From Flavobacterium sp. 9 (lineage in GTDB: Bacteria > Bacteroidota > Bacteroidia > Flavobacteriales > Flavobacteriaceae): 64,000 bases of DNA. The stretch lies in NCBI RefSeq assembly GCF_002754195.1, contig NZ_PEEU01000001.1, forward strand, positions 1,116,001-1,180,000, read 5' to 3'. Made by a program: the position numbers and the translations under genes. The notes under the pieces were generated by a model. The model was not told where the DNA came from. It worked only from the letters and a program-made list of their open reading frames with translations, and searched no databases. Shown here one piece after another: positions 26,414 to 35,528 of this stretch (the stretch's first letter is position 1; each line of letters starts with the position of its first letter).

Positions 26414-27664
26414 ATGTTATTCGAAGATTTATCACTTTCAAAAAGTATACAAAAAGCCGTATTTGAAGAAGGCTACCTAAATCCTACTCCTATCCAGGAA
26501 CAATCTATTCCGATTGTTTTAGCAGGAAGAGATTTAATTGGTTGCGCACAAACAGGTACAGGAAAAACGGCCGCTTTTGCCATTCCAATCATACATCAAT
26601 TACATAGAATTGTTGGCTCTTCTAAAAAAGCCAAAGTAATTCGTGCTCTTATAGTAACTCCCACACGTGAATTAGCGGTGCAAATTGGTCAAAGTTTTGA
26701 CACTTATGCAAAATATACCAATTTAACACAACTGACCATTTTTGGTGGAGTTTCGCAAAATCCACAAGTAGATACCTTAAAACAAGGTGTTGACATTCTG
26801 GTTGCAACTCCGGGAAGATTACTTGATTTACAGAAACAAGGTTTTCTTGATCTGGATCATTTACATACTTTGGTTCTGGACGAAGCAGATCAAATGCTGG
26901 ATATGGGTTTTATAAACGATGTAAAAAAGATCGTAAAACTAACTCCCAAAAACCGTCAAACGCTATTGTTTTCGGCTACAATGCCAATTGCAATACGTGA
27001 ATTGGCGGAAATGTTCCTGAAAGATCCTGCTAAAGTCGAAGTTTCTCCTGTTTCATCTACTGCCGAAAATGTTGAACAACGTGTTTACTTTGTTGAAAAA
27101 ACGGAGAAAAGAAATTTATTATATCATTTAATAAAAAACGAAGATTTATCGAATGTTTTGGTTTTTTCAAGAACTAAACATGGTGCAGATAATGTTGTAA
27201 AAGCACTTCGTAAAAAAGATATTCCGGCCGAAGCAATTCACGGAGATAAATCTCAAAATGCAAGACAACGTGTTTTAGATGCGTTCAAAAACAAAGAAGT
27301 TGGCGTTCTTGTAGCAACTGATATCGCAGCAAGAGGAATCGACATTGACCAATTGCCATTTGTAATTAACTTTGATTTACCTAATATTCCTGAAACTTAT
27401 GTTCATAGAATTGGACGTACAGGACGTGCCGGAAACGGAGGAATTGCAATCTCTTTTTGTAGTAAAGACGAACAGCCTTACTGGAAAGACATTCAAAAAT
27501 TGATAAAAGTTGATGTAAAAACAATTACAGATCATCCTTATCCATGGCATTCCGGAAGCCCTGAAGCATCGGCTGAAAAACCTAAAAATTCAAACCGAAG
27601 CGGTGGTGCTCATAAATCAAGAAAATCAAACGCTTCTAAACAAAATAAAAAACGCTGGTATTAA
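26414..27664 (+). CDS. rhlE: DEAD-box ATP-dependent RNA helicase, RhlE type
   Basis: This 416-residue helicase has the full motif set: AQTGTGKT (Walker A), PTRELA, TPGR, DEAD, SAT, ARGIDI and HRIGRTGRAG, with a Q motif (PIQEQSIP) near residue 25. The C-terminal tail from about residue 375 is Lys/Arg/Ser/Asn rich, typical of RhlE proteins that remodel RNA or help ribosome assembly and cold adaptation. It is a single-gene unit. A perfect long inverted repeat downstream can end transcription. Confidence 0.95.
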   Translation: MLFEDLSLSKSIQKAVFEEGYLNPTPIQEQSIPIVLAGRDLIGCAQTGTGKTAAFAIPIIHQLHRIVGSSKKAKVIRALIVTPTRELAVQIGQSFDTYAKYTNLTQLTIFGGVSQNPQVDTLKQGVDILVATPGRLLDLQKQGFLDLDHLHTLVLDEADQMLDMGFINDVKKIVKLTPKNRQTLLFSATMPIAIRELAEMFLKDPAKVEVSPVSSTAENVEQRVYFVEKTEKRNLLYHLIKNEDLSNVLVFSRTKHGADNVVKALRKKDIPAEAIHGDKSQNARQRVLDAFKNKEVGVLVATDIAARGIDIDQLPFVINFDLPNIPETYVHRIGRTGRAGNGGIAISFCSKDEQPYWKDIQKLIKVDVKTITDHPYPWHSGSPEASAEKPKNSNRSGGAHKSRKSNASKQNKKRWY

Positions 27665-27691
27665 ACTGAGCGTTTGAATATAAATCAATAC

Positions 27692-27768
27692 AAAACACGA
27701 ATTTCACTAATTTGCACAAATTTTAATAGGTCAGCCTAGTTTGTGCAAATTAGTGAAATTCGTGTTTT
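27692..27768. repeat. Long perfect inverted repeat (29-bp arms)
   Basis: The arms 27692-27720 and 27740-27768 are perfectly complementary, with a 19-base loop. It lies between the convergent helicase and hybrid kinase genes. The outer 15 bases match the arm of the repeat at 22016-22076. It may serve as a bidirectional terminator as well as being a repeat-family member. Confidence 0.85.
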
Positions 27769-27783
27769 ATACTTCTTCTCATC

Positions 27784-29967
27784 TTAACAACCGTTTTTTG
27801 CTTCGTTTATTAAGTAATTTATAATTTTAAACAACTTAACCGGTTCAAACGGTTTTATAATAATATCGTTTATTCCTGACGAAATCGCTTCTTCTGCAAT
27901 TTCATCTTTATCAAAAGCAGTAAGCGCTACAACTGGCGTTTTTATACCCAGCAAACGAATTCTTTTAGTTGTTTCGAATCCATTCATTAAAGGCATATTT
28001 ATATCCATTAAAATCAGATCAAATGTTTCATTTTCTAAGATTTTAAGCGCCGAAAAACCATCGTCTACCACTTTACAGATATAATTATTCTTCTCAATGA
28101 TTTTCTTAGTAACCAACTGATTAATGAGATTATCTTCGACAATTAATATCTTATAAATTTCGTTTGAAGTTAAATCAACTTCAATTTCTTCAATAATAGT
28201 TTTTGTTTTTTGAGGATCATATTCAAAGGGAATAGTAAATGAAAATGAAGTTCCTTCGCCAATATCACTTTCCAGTGTTATTGTACTACCAAAAAGCCCT
28301 AACAATCGTTTTACAATACTTAATCCTAATCCGGTTCCTTGATAATCTTCATCTTTTCTTCCGACCTGAACAAACTTTTCAAAAATTTTCCCTTGATCAA
28401 TCGCCGCAATTCCAACGCCATTATCCCTAATTAGAAAATCCAGAAAATACATTTTACCTTCTATTCCATCAAGCTTTACAATGATTTCAACTTCTCCGTC
28501 TTTAGTAAATTTCAATCCATTACTTACTAAATTCATGATAATCTGAGCCAATCGCAACTTGTCTCCAATCAAATATTCAGGAATATTGGGATCGATTGAA
28601 ACATTAATTTTGTTATTATTTTTTTGAGATAAAAAGGAAAGTGAGTTTTTTATCATTGTAATTTCGTCCGAAATATTAAATGTCAAACTCTCCAGAACAA
28701 CTTTATTCTCTTCTATTTTATTGATTTGAAGAATATCATTTACTAAAGACAATAAATATCTGGCCGAAAATTTCAAAGCACTTAAATGCTGGCTTTGTGA
28801 TAATTCTTTATGTTCTTCCAGAAGCATATTAGTTATTCCCACTACTCCATACAACGGAGTACGCAATTCGTGGCTTATAGTCGAAATAAATTGCGTTTTA
28901 AGCATCGAAGCTTCTTCCGCAATTTCTTTTGCCTTTAGAAGCTCTAAATTATGCCTTTTCTTAAATCTGATGTTTTTTATTAAAGTAACAATTAATAAAA
29001 GTAGAATAAAAGAGATAACGATAAACAGAATAACAATAATTCTGGATTTTTTTAAACTTTGATATTGTGTTATTTTTTCGTTTTCGATTTTATCAATTTG
29101 CCTTTTGTACTCGTCCAATTCAAGATTAAAACCTGCTATAGAAGCTTTCTTAACCTTCTCATCATTATAGATTTGTTCCGTTATTTTATTATAGGCGGAT
29201 AAATTGGCATAGGCTTCCTTAAATTCTTCATTTTTAGTCAAAAATTTTGAATACTCTAAATGCGCATATGACAAATCTAATTTTTCTACATGTTCATTCC
29301 CCAACTTTATAGCTTTTTCAAAATAAACACGAGCTTTAGAACCCTCATCTTTGTAGCTGCAATACATACCGTTTAACATATTAGTAATTATAACGGTATC
29401 ATCATCTCCAACTTCCTTCTGATGTTTATTTACAAAACTTAAGTAGGGATATCCTTTTTCGAAATTACCAATATCAAAATAAGCCCAGGCGATATTAACA
29501 TTCGTAAAATATATCTGGCTCAGATCTTTAGTTTTACTACTTAATTCTATCGATTTTTTATAAAAAATGATTCCTTGTTTGTATTGTTTCTTTTCAAAGC
29601 AATATATATTACCCAGATTGTTATATAGCATATTCTTAAAGCCATCATTCTTTGCTTTGTCAGCATAAAAAAGGCTTTTTTTATAAAAAAAAATTGCTTT
29701 ATCGTATTCTACTAAATCATTATAATTGGCGCCGATTATATTGTAAGAACGGGCAATAAAATAATCATTTTTGGTAATTGTTGATTGATTAAGCGCAACT
29801 CTGGAAATAATTAATGATTTTTCATAATTTGACTCTCTATAGTTCGAAAGTGCTTCTAATATAAGTTTATCGATTTTTTCTGTTGACAAATTATTCTGTG
29901 CCCATAAATTAAATGAAAATAAATTCATTAATATGAAACACGATAAAAAGATTCGAAATCGAAACAT
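27784..29967 (-). CDS. Hybrid sensor histidine kinase/response regulator with TPR sensor
   Basis: This 727-residue hybrid has a signal peptide (residues 1-23), a periplasmic TPR-rich region (about 30-270), a coiled coil, one transmembrane helix (about 309-331), HisKA with phospho-acceptor His366 in TISHELRTPL, an HATPase domain (DNGVGI, GTGLGLSIV) and a C-terminal receiver with Asp655 in LILMDINMP. No DNA-binding output domain is present, so the signal would pass to another protein. TPR-sensor hybrids are common in Bacteroidota, and the stimulus is unknown. It is divergent from the GG-leader peptide gene, 344 bases away, which may be a coincidence. A TATATTTG -7 element lies just upstream. 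Confidence 0.93.
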   Translation of the reverse strand: MFRFRIFLSCFILMNLFSFNLWAQNNLSTEKIDKLILEALSNYRESNYEKSLIISRVALNQSTITKNDYFIARSYNIIGANYNDLVEYDKAIFFYKKSLFYADKAKNDGFKNMLYNNLGNIYCFEKKQYKQGIIFYKKSIELSSKTKDLSQIYFTNVNIAWAYFDIGNFEKGYPYLSFVNKHQKEVGDDDTVIITNMLNGMYCSYKDEGSKARVYFEKAIKLGNEHVEKLDLSYAHLEYSKFLTKNEEFKEAYANLSAYNKITEQIYNDEKVKKASIAGFNLELDEYKRQIDKIENEKITQYQSLKKSRIIVILFIVISFILLLLIVTLIKNIRFKKRHNLELLKAKEIAEEASMLKTQFISTISHELRTPLYGVVGITNMLLEEHKELSQSQHLSALKFSARYLLSLVNDILQINKIEENKVVLESLTFNISDEITMIKNSLSFLSQKNNNKINVSIDPNIPEYLIGDKLRLAQIIMNLVSNGLKFTKDGEVEIIVKLDGIEGKMYFLDFLIRDNGVGIAAIDQGKIFEKFVQVGRKDEDYQGTGLGLSIVKRLLGLFGSTITLESDIGEGTSFSFTIPFEYDPQKTKTIIEEIEVDLTSNEIYKILIVEDNLINQLVTKKIIEKNNYICKVVDDGFSALKILENETFDLILMDINMPLMNGFETTKRIRLLGIKTPVVALTAFDKDEIAEEAISSGINDIIIKPFEPVKLFKIINYLINEAKNGC

Positions 29968-29986
29968 AATTTGGGGAATATTTATT

Positions 29987-29994
29987 CAAATATA
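29987..29994 (-). promoter_or_regulatory. Predicted -7 element of the hybrid kinase gene
   Basis: TATATTTG on the minus strand matches TANNTTTG perfectly, 20 bases before the ATG. No good -33 TTG at the usual spacing is seen. The following stretch up to 30311 holds no other feature I can support. Confidence 0.4.
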
Positions 29995-30311
29995 CATTAT
30001 TAAGACAAAAAAAAACAGCTTGATTTTTACAAACTTCTTTTTTGTTTAATCATTTACTCAGAATGTTTTACAAAAAAAGAACTTGTACTTTCCTCTTAAA
30101 AATGAAACTCCGCCAAAAGGCCAAAAGACATGGGATAAATCAAGATTTAAAGCGAAATTCCTCGTAAAACATAAAAATAGCAAAAAGGCAAATAAACCTT
30201 GAAAACGCATAAATTTTAACACTATAAATAAAAATTAATTTTATCTTTAACAAAATTTACAAACACAAGCCCCAAGTGTTTTATAAGATTGGAGCATTAA
30301 AACCAAAAATT

Positions 30312-30431
30312 ATGTTAGAAAACTTTTTAAAATTTACTGAAGTAGAAAAATTAACTAAGGCACAACAAAAAACAATTCAGGGTGGTGATATCCCAGAAGA
30401 CGAAGGAAGAAAAGGAAAAGTAGCAGCATAA
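30312..30431 (+). CDS. Small peptide with double-glycine leader (bacteriocin/RiPP precursor-like)
   Basis: The 39-residue peptide is MLENFLKFTEVEKLTKAQQ followed by KTIQGG and the acidic/basic tail DIPEDEGRKGKVAA. The hydrophobic start, LTKAQQKTIQGG block and GG match the leader type of Bacteroidota natural-product precursors and double-glycine bacteriocins. These are cut after GG by an ABC transporter with a C39 peptidase. The 14-residue product has no Cys, Ser or Thr to modify, which argues for a signalling or unmodified peptide. No transporter or modification enzyme is near. A strong terminator follows, so it is a separate transcription unit. An inactive relic is possible. Confidence 0.65.
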   Translation: MLENFLKFTEVEKLTKAQQKTIQGGDIPEDEGRKGKVAA

Positions 30432-30488
30432 TTACTGCATAAGTTTGTAGTTTGAAATATTCTCTAAACTGCAAACTATTATTAAAAA

Positions 30489-30527
30489 CAAAACCGTAAC
30501 AAACTAAAGTCTGTTACGGTTTTTTTA
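30489..30527. terminator. Terminator between the GG-leader peptide and the symporter gene
   Basis: The stem AAACCGTAACA / TGTTACGGTTT is followed by seven T residues on the plus strand and preceded by an A-run. It can serve both convergent genes. Confidence 0.88.
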
Positions 30528-30547
30528 TTATTTATAAGGGAAGTAAA

Positions 30548-31834
30548 TTAATTCTCTTCCTCTAATTCTAAGTTTCCTTCTTTACCATCTTCCCATTGTC
30601 CAACAACAGATGTTGCCAAAGCATTTCCTAAAACGTTTGTAGCGCTTCTAAACATATCACAGAAGTGATCAATTGGTAAGATTAACGCAATTCCTTCTAC
30701 AGGAATTTTAAACATTCCGCAAGTCGCCGCAACGATTACTAAACTCGCTCTTGGTACACCTGCAATACCTTTACTGGTTAACATTAAAACCAAAAGCATA
30801 GCCATTTGCGTTCCTAAATCTAAATGAACGCCATAAAACTGAGCGATAAAAATACTGGCAAAAGTCATGTACATCATACTTCCGTCAAGGTTAAACGAAT
30901 ATCCAAGCGGCAACATGAATGCTACAATTTTGTTTTTAACACCAAAATCTTCTAATTCTTCTGTTAATTTAGGGAAAACAGCTTCACTACTTGTTGTTCC
31001 AAAAGCAATTGCCAATGGTCCAACGATTCGTCTTAATAATTCTGTCATTCTTCCTTTCAAGAAAATATAACCTACAGCAATCAAGACAACCCATAATGTA
31101 CTGATTCCGACTAAAAATGATCCGAAGAATTTAAAGTATGTAATTAATAATTCTTCTGCATCTCTAATCGCAAATACTCCTGCAATGGCACCAAAAACTC
31201 CAATTGGAGCAAAGTTCATTACATAATTTACCATTTTTAAAACGATATGCGATGCTTTATCAAAAGCATTTATAATTGGTTTTACAGTGTTTCCTAATGA
31301 AGCCGCTGCTAATCCAAAAAAGATAGAAAAGATTACGATTTGCAAAATTTCATTGGTTGCCATTGCCTCAAAAATACTTTTAGGAACAATATGCTCTACG
31401 AAATTCTCAACAGACAATACTTTTGTTTTAGCCGTAACTTCTGTAGCTGCCGCCATATCAACGTGATCCAATTTCAAACCTACTCCGGGCTCTAAAAGAT
31501 TCACATAAAACAATCCAATTAATAAGGATATAAAAGAAGCTGTAAAAAACCAACCAAGTGCTTTTCCACCAATTCTTCCAACGGTTTTGATATCACCCAA
31601 TTTCGCAATTCCTACTACTAATGTGGTAAAAACTAAAGGAGCAATAATCATTTGCACCAATCGGATAAAAATGGTCGCAAGCATTTTTATTTTATTACTA
31701 AATGATACTGCTGCTTCTTGCGAAATTGAATTATGAATAATAATTCCTAAAGCCGCTCCAAGTATCATTGCAATTATAATTTGCCCTGTTAATCCTGAAA
31801 AAAATGATTTCTTTTTGGTTTCTGTAACTTGCAT
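30548..31834 (-). CDS. Dicarboxylate/amino acid:cation symporter (DAACS family, GltP/DctA-like)
   Basis: This 428-residue inner-membrane protein has about eight hydrophobic helices and the two re-entrant loop signatures: FGTTSSEAVFPKLTEE (serine-rich HP1-like motif) and GYSFNLDGSMMY, followed by MLTSKGIAGVPRAS. Family members take up glutamate, aspartate, succinate or other C4-dicarboxylates with Na+ or H+. The sequence does not tell which. It is a single gene next to chorismate synthase (53-base gap, same strand), with which it may be cotranscribed. Confidence 0.93.
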   Translation of the reverse strand: MQVTETKKKSFFSGLTGQIIIAMILGAALGIIIHNSISQEAAVSFSNKIKMLATIFIRLVQMIIAPLVFTTLVVGIAKLGDIKTVGRIGGKALGWFFTASFISLLIGLFYVNLLEPGVGLKLDHVDMAAATEVTAKTKVLSVENFVEHIVPKSIFEAMATNEILQIVIFSIFFGLAAASLGNTVKPIINAFDKASHIVLKMVNYVMNFAPIGVFGAIAGVFAIRDAEELLITYFKFFGSFLVGISTLWVVLIAVGYIFLKGRMTELLRRIVGPLAIAFGTTSSEAVFPKLTEELEDFGVKNKIVAFMLPLGYSFNLDGSMMYMTFASIFIAQFYGVHLDLGTQMAMLLVLMLTSKGIAGVPRASLVIVAATCGMFKIPVEGIALILPIDHFCDMFRSATNVLGNALATSVVGQWEDGKEGNLELEEEN

Positions 31835-31887
31835 TAATTTATTTATTTAGAATTAAAACATTAAGACCCTCACTGTCTTAATTTTTA

Positions 31888-32946
31888 TTAATATGTTTTG
31901 TTGATTAAATAAAAATCAGCCAAAACAATCGCAGCCATTGCTTCTACAATTGGCACTGCACGAGGTACAACACACGGATCATGACGGCCTTTACCAGTCA
32001 TTGGTGTAATATTTCCTTTATTATCTAATGAATCCTGAGTTTGCATGATAGTCGCAACAGGTTTGAAAGCTACTCTAAAATAGATATCCATTCCGTTGCT
32101 TATTCCACCTTGAATTCCTCCTGAAAGATTTGTTTTTGTAGTTCCGTCAGAATTGTATAAATCGTTGTGTTCGCTTCCTTTCATTTCAGAACCAGAAAAT
32201 CCGCTTCCGTATTCAAAACCTTTTACAGCATTAATCGAAAGCATTGCTTTTCCTAATTCAGCATGTAATTTATCAAAAACAGGCTCGCCTAAACCAACCG
32301 GAACATTTTGAATTACGCAAGAAACAATTCCGCCAACAGTATCACCTTGTTTACGGATATCACGAATATATTCTTCCATAATCGCAGCCGATTTTTCATC
32401 AGGACAACGAACAGGATTACTTTCTATTTTAGAAAAATCTAAGTCTTGGTATGGAGTATCCAAATGAATTGGACCAACTGAAGAAACGTAAGCATTAATC
32501 TTAATCTCCGGCAACATTTGTTTTGCAATTGCACCAGCTACTACTCTACTTGCTGTTTCTCTTGCAGAACTTCTTCCGCCACCGCGATAATCACGAAAAC
32601 CATATTTTTGGTCGTATACATAATCAGCGTGACTTGGTCTGTAATTATCTTTTATATGGGAGTAATCATCTGATTTTTGATTGGTATTCGGAATAATAAA
32701 ACCAATTGGAGTCCCAGTAGTTTTACCTTCAAAAATACCTGATAAAAACTGAACTGCATCCGGTTCTTTACGTTGTGTTACAATTGCTGATTGTCCTGGT
32801 TTTCTTCTGGACATTTCAACTTCAATTGCTTCCAGATCAAGTTCGATTCCTGATGGACATCCATCAATAATTCCTCCTAAAGCTTCACCATGAGATTCAC
32901 CAAATGTAGTAACTTTATATAGGGTGCCGTAGCTATTTCCTGCCAT
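31888..32946 (-). CDS. aroC: Chorismate synthase
   Basis: This 352-residue enzyme is the last step of the shikimate pathway: it removes phosphate from EPSP to give chorismate, and needs reduced FMN. All family blocks are present: [50 protein letters not shown] and [18 protein letters not shown]. Length matches the short, monofunctional form. A TACATTTG element on the minus strand lies 17-24 bases before the ATG. The symporter gene follows on the same strand. Confidence 0.97.
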   Translation of the reverse strand: MAGNSYGTLYKVTTFGESHGEALGGIIDGCPSGIELDLEAIEVEMSRRKPGQSAIVTQRKEPDAVQFLSGIFEGKTTGTPIGFIIPNTNQKSDDYSHIKDNYRPSHADYVYDQKYGFRDYRGGGRSSARETASRVVAGAIAKQMLPEIKINAYVSSVGPIHLDTPYQDLDFSKIESNPVRCPDEKSAAIMEEYIRDIRKQGDTVGGIVSCVIQNVPVGLGEPVFDKLHAELGKAMLSINAVKGFEYGSGFSGSEMKGSEHNDLYNSDGTTKTNLSGGIQGGISNGMDIYFRVAFKPVATIMQTQDSLDNKGNITPMTGKGRHDPCVVPRAVPIVEAMAAIVLADFYLINKTY

Positions 32947-32962
32947 TGTATTTAGTTTTGAG

Positions 32963-32970
32963 CAAATGTA
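32963..32970 (-). promoter_or_regulatory. Predicted -7 element of aroC
   Basis: TACATTTG on the minus strand matches TANNTTTG perfectly. It is close to the ATG, so the leader would be very short. Confidence 0.4.
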
Positions 32971-33134
32971 AGTTTTATGAATTAAATTAAAAAATTTAAA
33001 CTTAGTATTATTATATAAAGGCGAACGAGATTAAAAATCACAATTTATTAAAATTGTAGCCAAATTGGTAACCTTTTCATAAAATAAATCCGACTAGAGT
33101 TTCTTTTATTTGCTAAACTTCAAAAAACGAAAAA

Positions 33135-33959
33135 TTGAAAAAACGAAATGTTGAATTGGTCATCCTGTCAGATGTCCATTTGGGAACTTACGGAAGTCAC
33201 GCTAAAGAACTAAATAACTATCTATCAAGCATTAAACCAAAAACATTAGTCTTAAACGGCGACATAATTGATGCTTGGCAATTTAGAAAATCATATTTCC
33301 CAAAAGCACATTTAAGAGTCATTCAACGCATAATTGGGATGGCATCTAAGGGAACAAAAGTGTATTATATTACTGGAAACCACGACGAAATTCTTCGAAA
33401 ATTCAGTGATATGAATATGGGAAATTTTGCTTTGGTCGATAAATTAGTTTTAGAACTTGACGATAAAAAAGCGTGGATTTTTCACGGAGACGTTTTTGAC
33501 GCTTCAGTTCAGCACTCTAAATGGATTGCAAAACTTGGCGGTTTAGGTTACGATTATTTGATTCTTACCAATCGTTTTGCAAATTGGTGTTTGGCAAAAC
33601 TTGGAAGAGAACCTTACTCGTTTTCTAAAAAAATTAAAGCCAGTGTAAAGAAAGCTGTAAAATTCATATCAGATTTCGAAACTACTGCAACAGATCTTGC
33701 TATCGAAAAAAACTATGATTATGTAATTTGCGGACACATTCACGAACCAAAAATCATTACCAAAGAAAACAAACACGGTTCTACTTTATATCTAAATTCA
33801 GGTGATTGGGTTGAAAATCTAACGGCTTTAGAATACCACAAAAAGAGATGGAAATTGTATTCTTATGCTGAAAGTAATTTCACAGAAGAAGAGAATCTTT
33901 TTGAGATGGAAGACATTTTGAGCTCTCAGTTAATTTCGTCTATTATTCTAAACAAATAG
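33135..33959 (+). CDS. Metallophosphoesterase, UDP-2,3-diacylglucosamine diphosphatase (LpxH)-like
   Basis: The 274-residue calcineurin-like phosphoesterase has all metal-binding blocks: SDVHLG (Asp13, His15), NGDIID (Asp43), GNHDE (82-85), FHGDVFD and CGHIHEP. In Bacteroidota this protein is the usual candidate for lipid A step LpxH, which cleaves UDP-diacyl-GlcN to lipid X and UMP; the assignment rests on family size and motif order. The start is TTG at 33135, since no in-frame ATG lies nearby and the motif block starts only twelve codons later. It stands alone, divergent from aroC. Confidence 0.8.
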   Translation: MKKRNVELVILSDVHLGTYGSHAKELNNYLSSIKPKTLVLNGDIIDAWQFRKSYFPKAHLRVIQRIIGMASKGTKVYYITGNHDEILRKFSDMNMGNFALVDKLVLELDDKKAWIFHGDVFDASVQHSKWIAKLGGLGYDYLILTNRFANWCLAKLGREPYSFSKKIKASVKKAVKFISDFETTATDLAIEKNYDYVICGHIHEPKIITKENKHGSTLYLNSGDWVENLTALEYHKKRWKLYSYAESNFTEEENLFEMEDILSSQLISSIILNK

Positions 33960-34064
33960 CCTTTTTAGATGCGAATCACTTTATTTAAAAGAGTTAACAA
34001 CACTTTCAATTTAATTTGATTGTGATTGAAAATGTGAATTATGTAACAATTTCCAATAATTTTA

Positions 34065-34072
34065 TACGTTTG
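34065..34072 (+). promoter_or_regulatory. Predicted -7 element of the small barrel protein gene
   Basis: TACGTTTG is a perfect TANNTTTG match 49 bases before the ATG at 34121; no convincing -33 TTG is visible. Confidence 0.4.
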
Positions 34073-34120
34073 AAAATGGTATGACACATTAAATTTGAAA
34101 AATAATTAATAACCATTTTC

Positions 34121-34618
34121 ATGAAAAAAATAATTTTATCGGCCATTATGCTATTAGGATTAGCATTTACGGCTCAATCACAAGAAATTTCGAAACACGC
34201 TTTAGGAATCCGTTTAGGAGACAATAACGGTTTTGGCGGTGAAGTATCCTATCAATTAGGTTTAAGTCAAAAAAACAGACTTGAATTTGATTTAGGCTGG
34301 AGAAACAGTAGCGACGTAGATGCTATCAAAGGAGTTGCACTTTATCAATGGGTTTGGAATATTGATGGTGGCTTTAACTGGTATGCTGGTGTTGGTGGTG
34401 GATTAGCAGCTTGGGATCACGATTACTACAACAATAATTACAAATATAACGACAGCGGAACATATGTATTCGCAGCTGGAGACATCGGTATAGAATACAG
34501 ATTTAGCGAAGCGCCAATCACACTTTCATTAGATGCAAGACCTGAAATTGGTTCTGGATATTATGATGATGACAATTTTGGATTTGACGTTGGTTTAGGA
34601 GTTAAATTTAGATTCTAA
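34121..34618 (+). CDS. Small outer-membrane beta-barrel protein
   Basis: The 165 residues begin with a signal peptide ending FTAQSQ (about residue 21). The mature part alternates hydrophobic and polar residues with many Gly, Tyr, Trp and Asp, as in eight-stranded outer-membrane barrels. It ends in the aromatic terminus VGLGVKFRF that BAM recognises. The role is unknown; similar OmpW/OmpA-like small barrels are abundant in Flavobacterium. The Asn/Tyr-rich loop near residues 103-115 (YYNNNYKYND) is low complexity. It is a single-gene unit with its own predicted promoter and a strong terminator. Confidence 0.8.
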   Translation: MKKIILSAIMLLGLAFTAQSQEISKHALGIRLGDNNGFGGEVSYQLGLSQKNRLEFDLGWRNSSDVDAIKGVALYQWVWNIDGGFNWYAGVGGGLAAWDHDYYNNNYKYNDSGTYVFAAGDIGIEYRFSEAPITLSLDARPEIGSGYYDDDNFGFDVGLGVKFRF

Positions 34619-34651
34619 AATTTAGAATAAAAGTAAAAAATAATTGTAAAA

Positions 34652-34687
34652 GAAAACCTGTCGTTTTACTGCGACAGGTTTTTTTTG
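34652..34687 (+). terminator. Intrinsic terminator after the small barrel protein gene
   Basis: The stem AAAACCTGTCG / CGACAGGTTTT is followed by eight T residues on the plus strand. Confidence 0.9.
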
Positions 34688-34734
34688 CTTTTGTCAGACT
34701 GAGCGAAGTCGAAGTCCTCATATGCAGCTGATTT

Positions 34735-34877
34735 AACCGCAAAGCGCGCTAAGATTTTATCGTGTAAGGCTTTGCAAAAACACAAAGTTCGCAAAGCTTT
34801 GTGTTGATTTAGCTTTGCGAACTTTGTGTTTATTAGCGTGATCCAGAACAAAAAAACTTTGCGCGCTTTGCGGTTAA
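34735..34877. repeat. Nested inverted-repeat element, family C copy 2
   Basis: The outer arms ACCGCAAAGCGCGC / GCGCGCTTTGCGGT enclose the inner hairpin CACAAAGTTCGCAAAGC / GCTTTGCGAACTTTGTG shared with copies 1 and 3. It lies in a 475-base gap that is otherwise made of copy 3 and a fragment of another repeat (TGAGCGAAGTCGAAG at 34698-34712). Confidence 0.8.
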
Positions 34878-34943
34878 ATCCACTGTTCAATCAGACAAAA
34901 ACTTCTACTGAAGTCAAGGAACACAAACCCTCAAAGGTTTTAG

Positions 34944-35047
34944 TAAAAACACAAAGTTCGCAAAGCTTTGTATTGATTTAGCTTTGCGAACTTTGTGTTT
35001 ATTAAGCGCGATCCAGAACAAAAAACTTCGCGCACTTTGGGGTTAAA
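34944..35047. repeat. Family C repeat, partial copy 3
   Basis: The inner hairpin of copy 2 and its right flank (GATCCAGAACAAAAAACTTCGCGC) recur here with a few changes. The left outer arm is missing, so this is a truncated tandem duplicate. Confidence 0.75.
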
Positions 35048-35093
35048 TTCAATATCCAGTCAGACATTTCACATTTAACATTTCACACCTAAA

Positions 35094-35516
35094 TTACTTT
35101 ATAATAATATCTTTTTTGGAATGAATTTTCACAACCGTATAAGGATATGTAATCACTTGCATCACCATTGCGTCTGCAGCAGGATTATTTTCTTTTACTG
35201 TAATGATAATATTCTTATCAGTTTCTTCAACTTTTTCGACACCAATAGAATATCCACCAGTATTTTTTTCTCCCATATTCAGGATTACATAATTTGAATT
35301 ACTAATATCAGTCTGTTTCATTTTATCAGCCAAAAGCGGATCGTTTTCTAACATTTTGATTTCGTTAGGTTCTGTCAAAATTTCAAAAAATTTGATATTT
35401 CCCCCGCCATCAGATTGTTCCGTTAGAACTTCGTATAAAACTTTTGAATCTGTTGTCTTTTTTACTCCACAAGAAATCATAGCAAAAACTGCCAAAACCG
35501 AAATTACTTTTTTCAT
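35094..35516 (-). CDS. PrcB-like small lipoprotein
   Basis: This 140-residue lipoprotein has a signal ending AMISC (Cys16). The C-terminal half (about residues 75-135) reads NMGEKNTGGYSIGVEKVEE and ends VMQVITYPYTVVKI, which fits the PrcB C-terminal domain seen in a spirochaete protease complex subunit and in many Bacteroidota lipoproteins. Its function here is unknown. It follows bshA by 12 bases on the same strand, so the two are likely cotranscribed, but no link to bacillithiol is implied by the domain. Confidence 0.75.
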   Translation of the reverse strand: MKKVISVLAVFAMISCGVKKTTDSKVLYEVLTEQSDGGGNIKFFEILTEPNEIKMLENDPLLADKMKQTDISNSNYVILNMGEKNTGGYSIGVEKVEETDKNIIITVKENNPAADAMVMQVITYPYTVVKIHSKKDIIIK

Positions 35517-35528
35517 TTACGTTTATTT

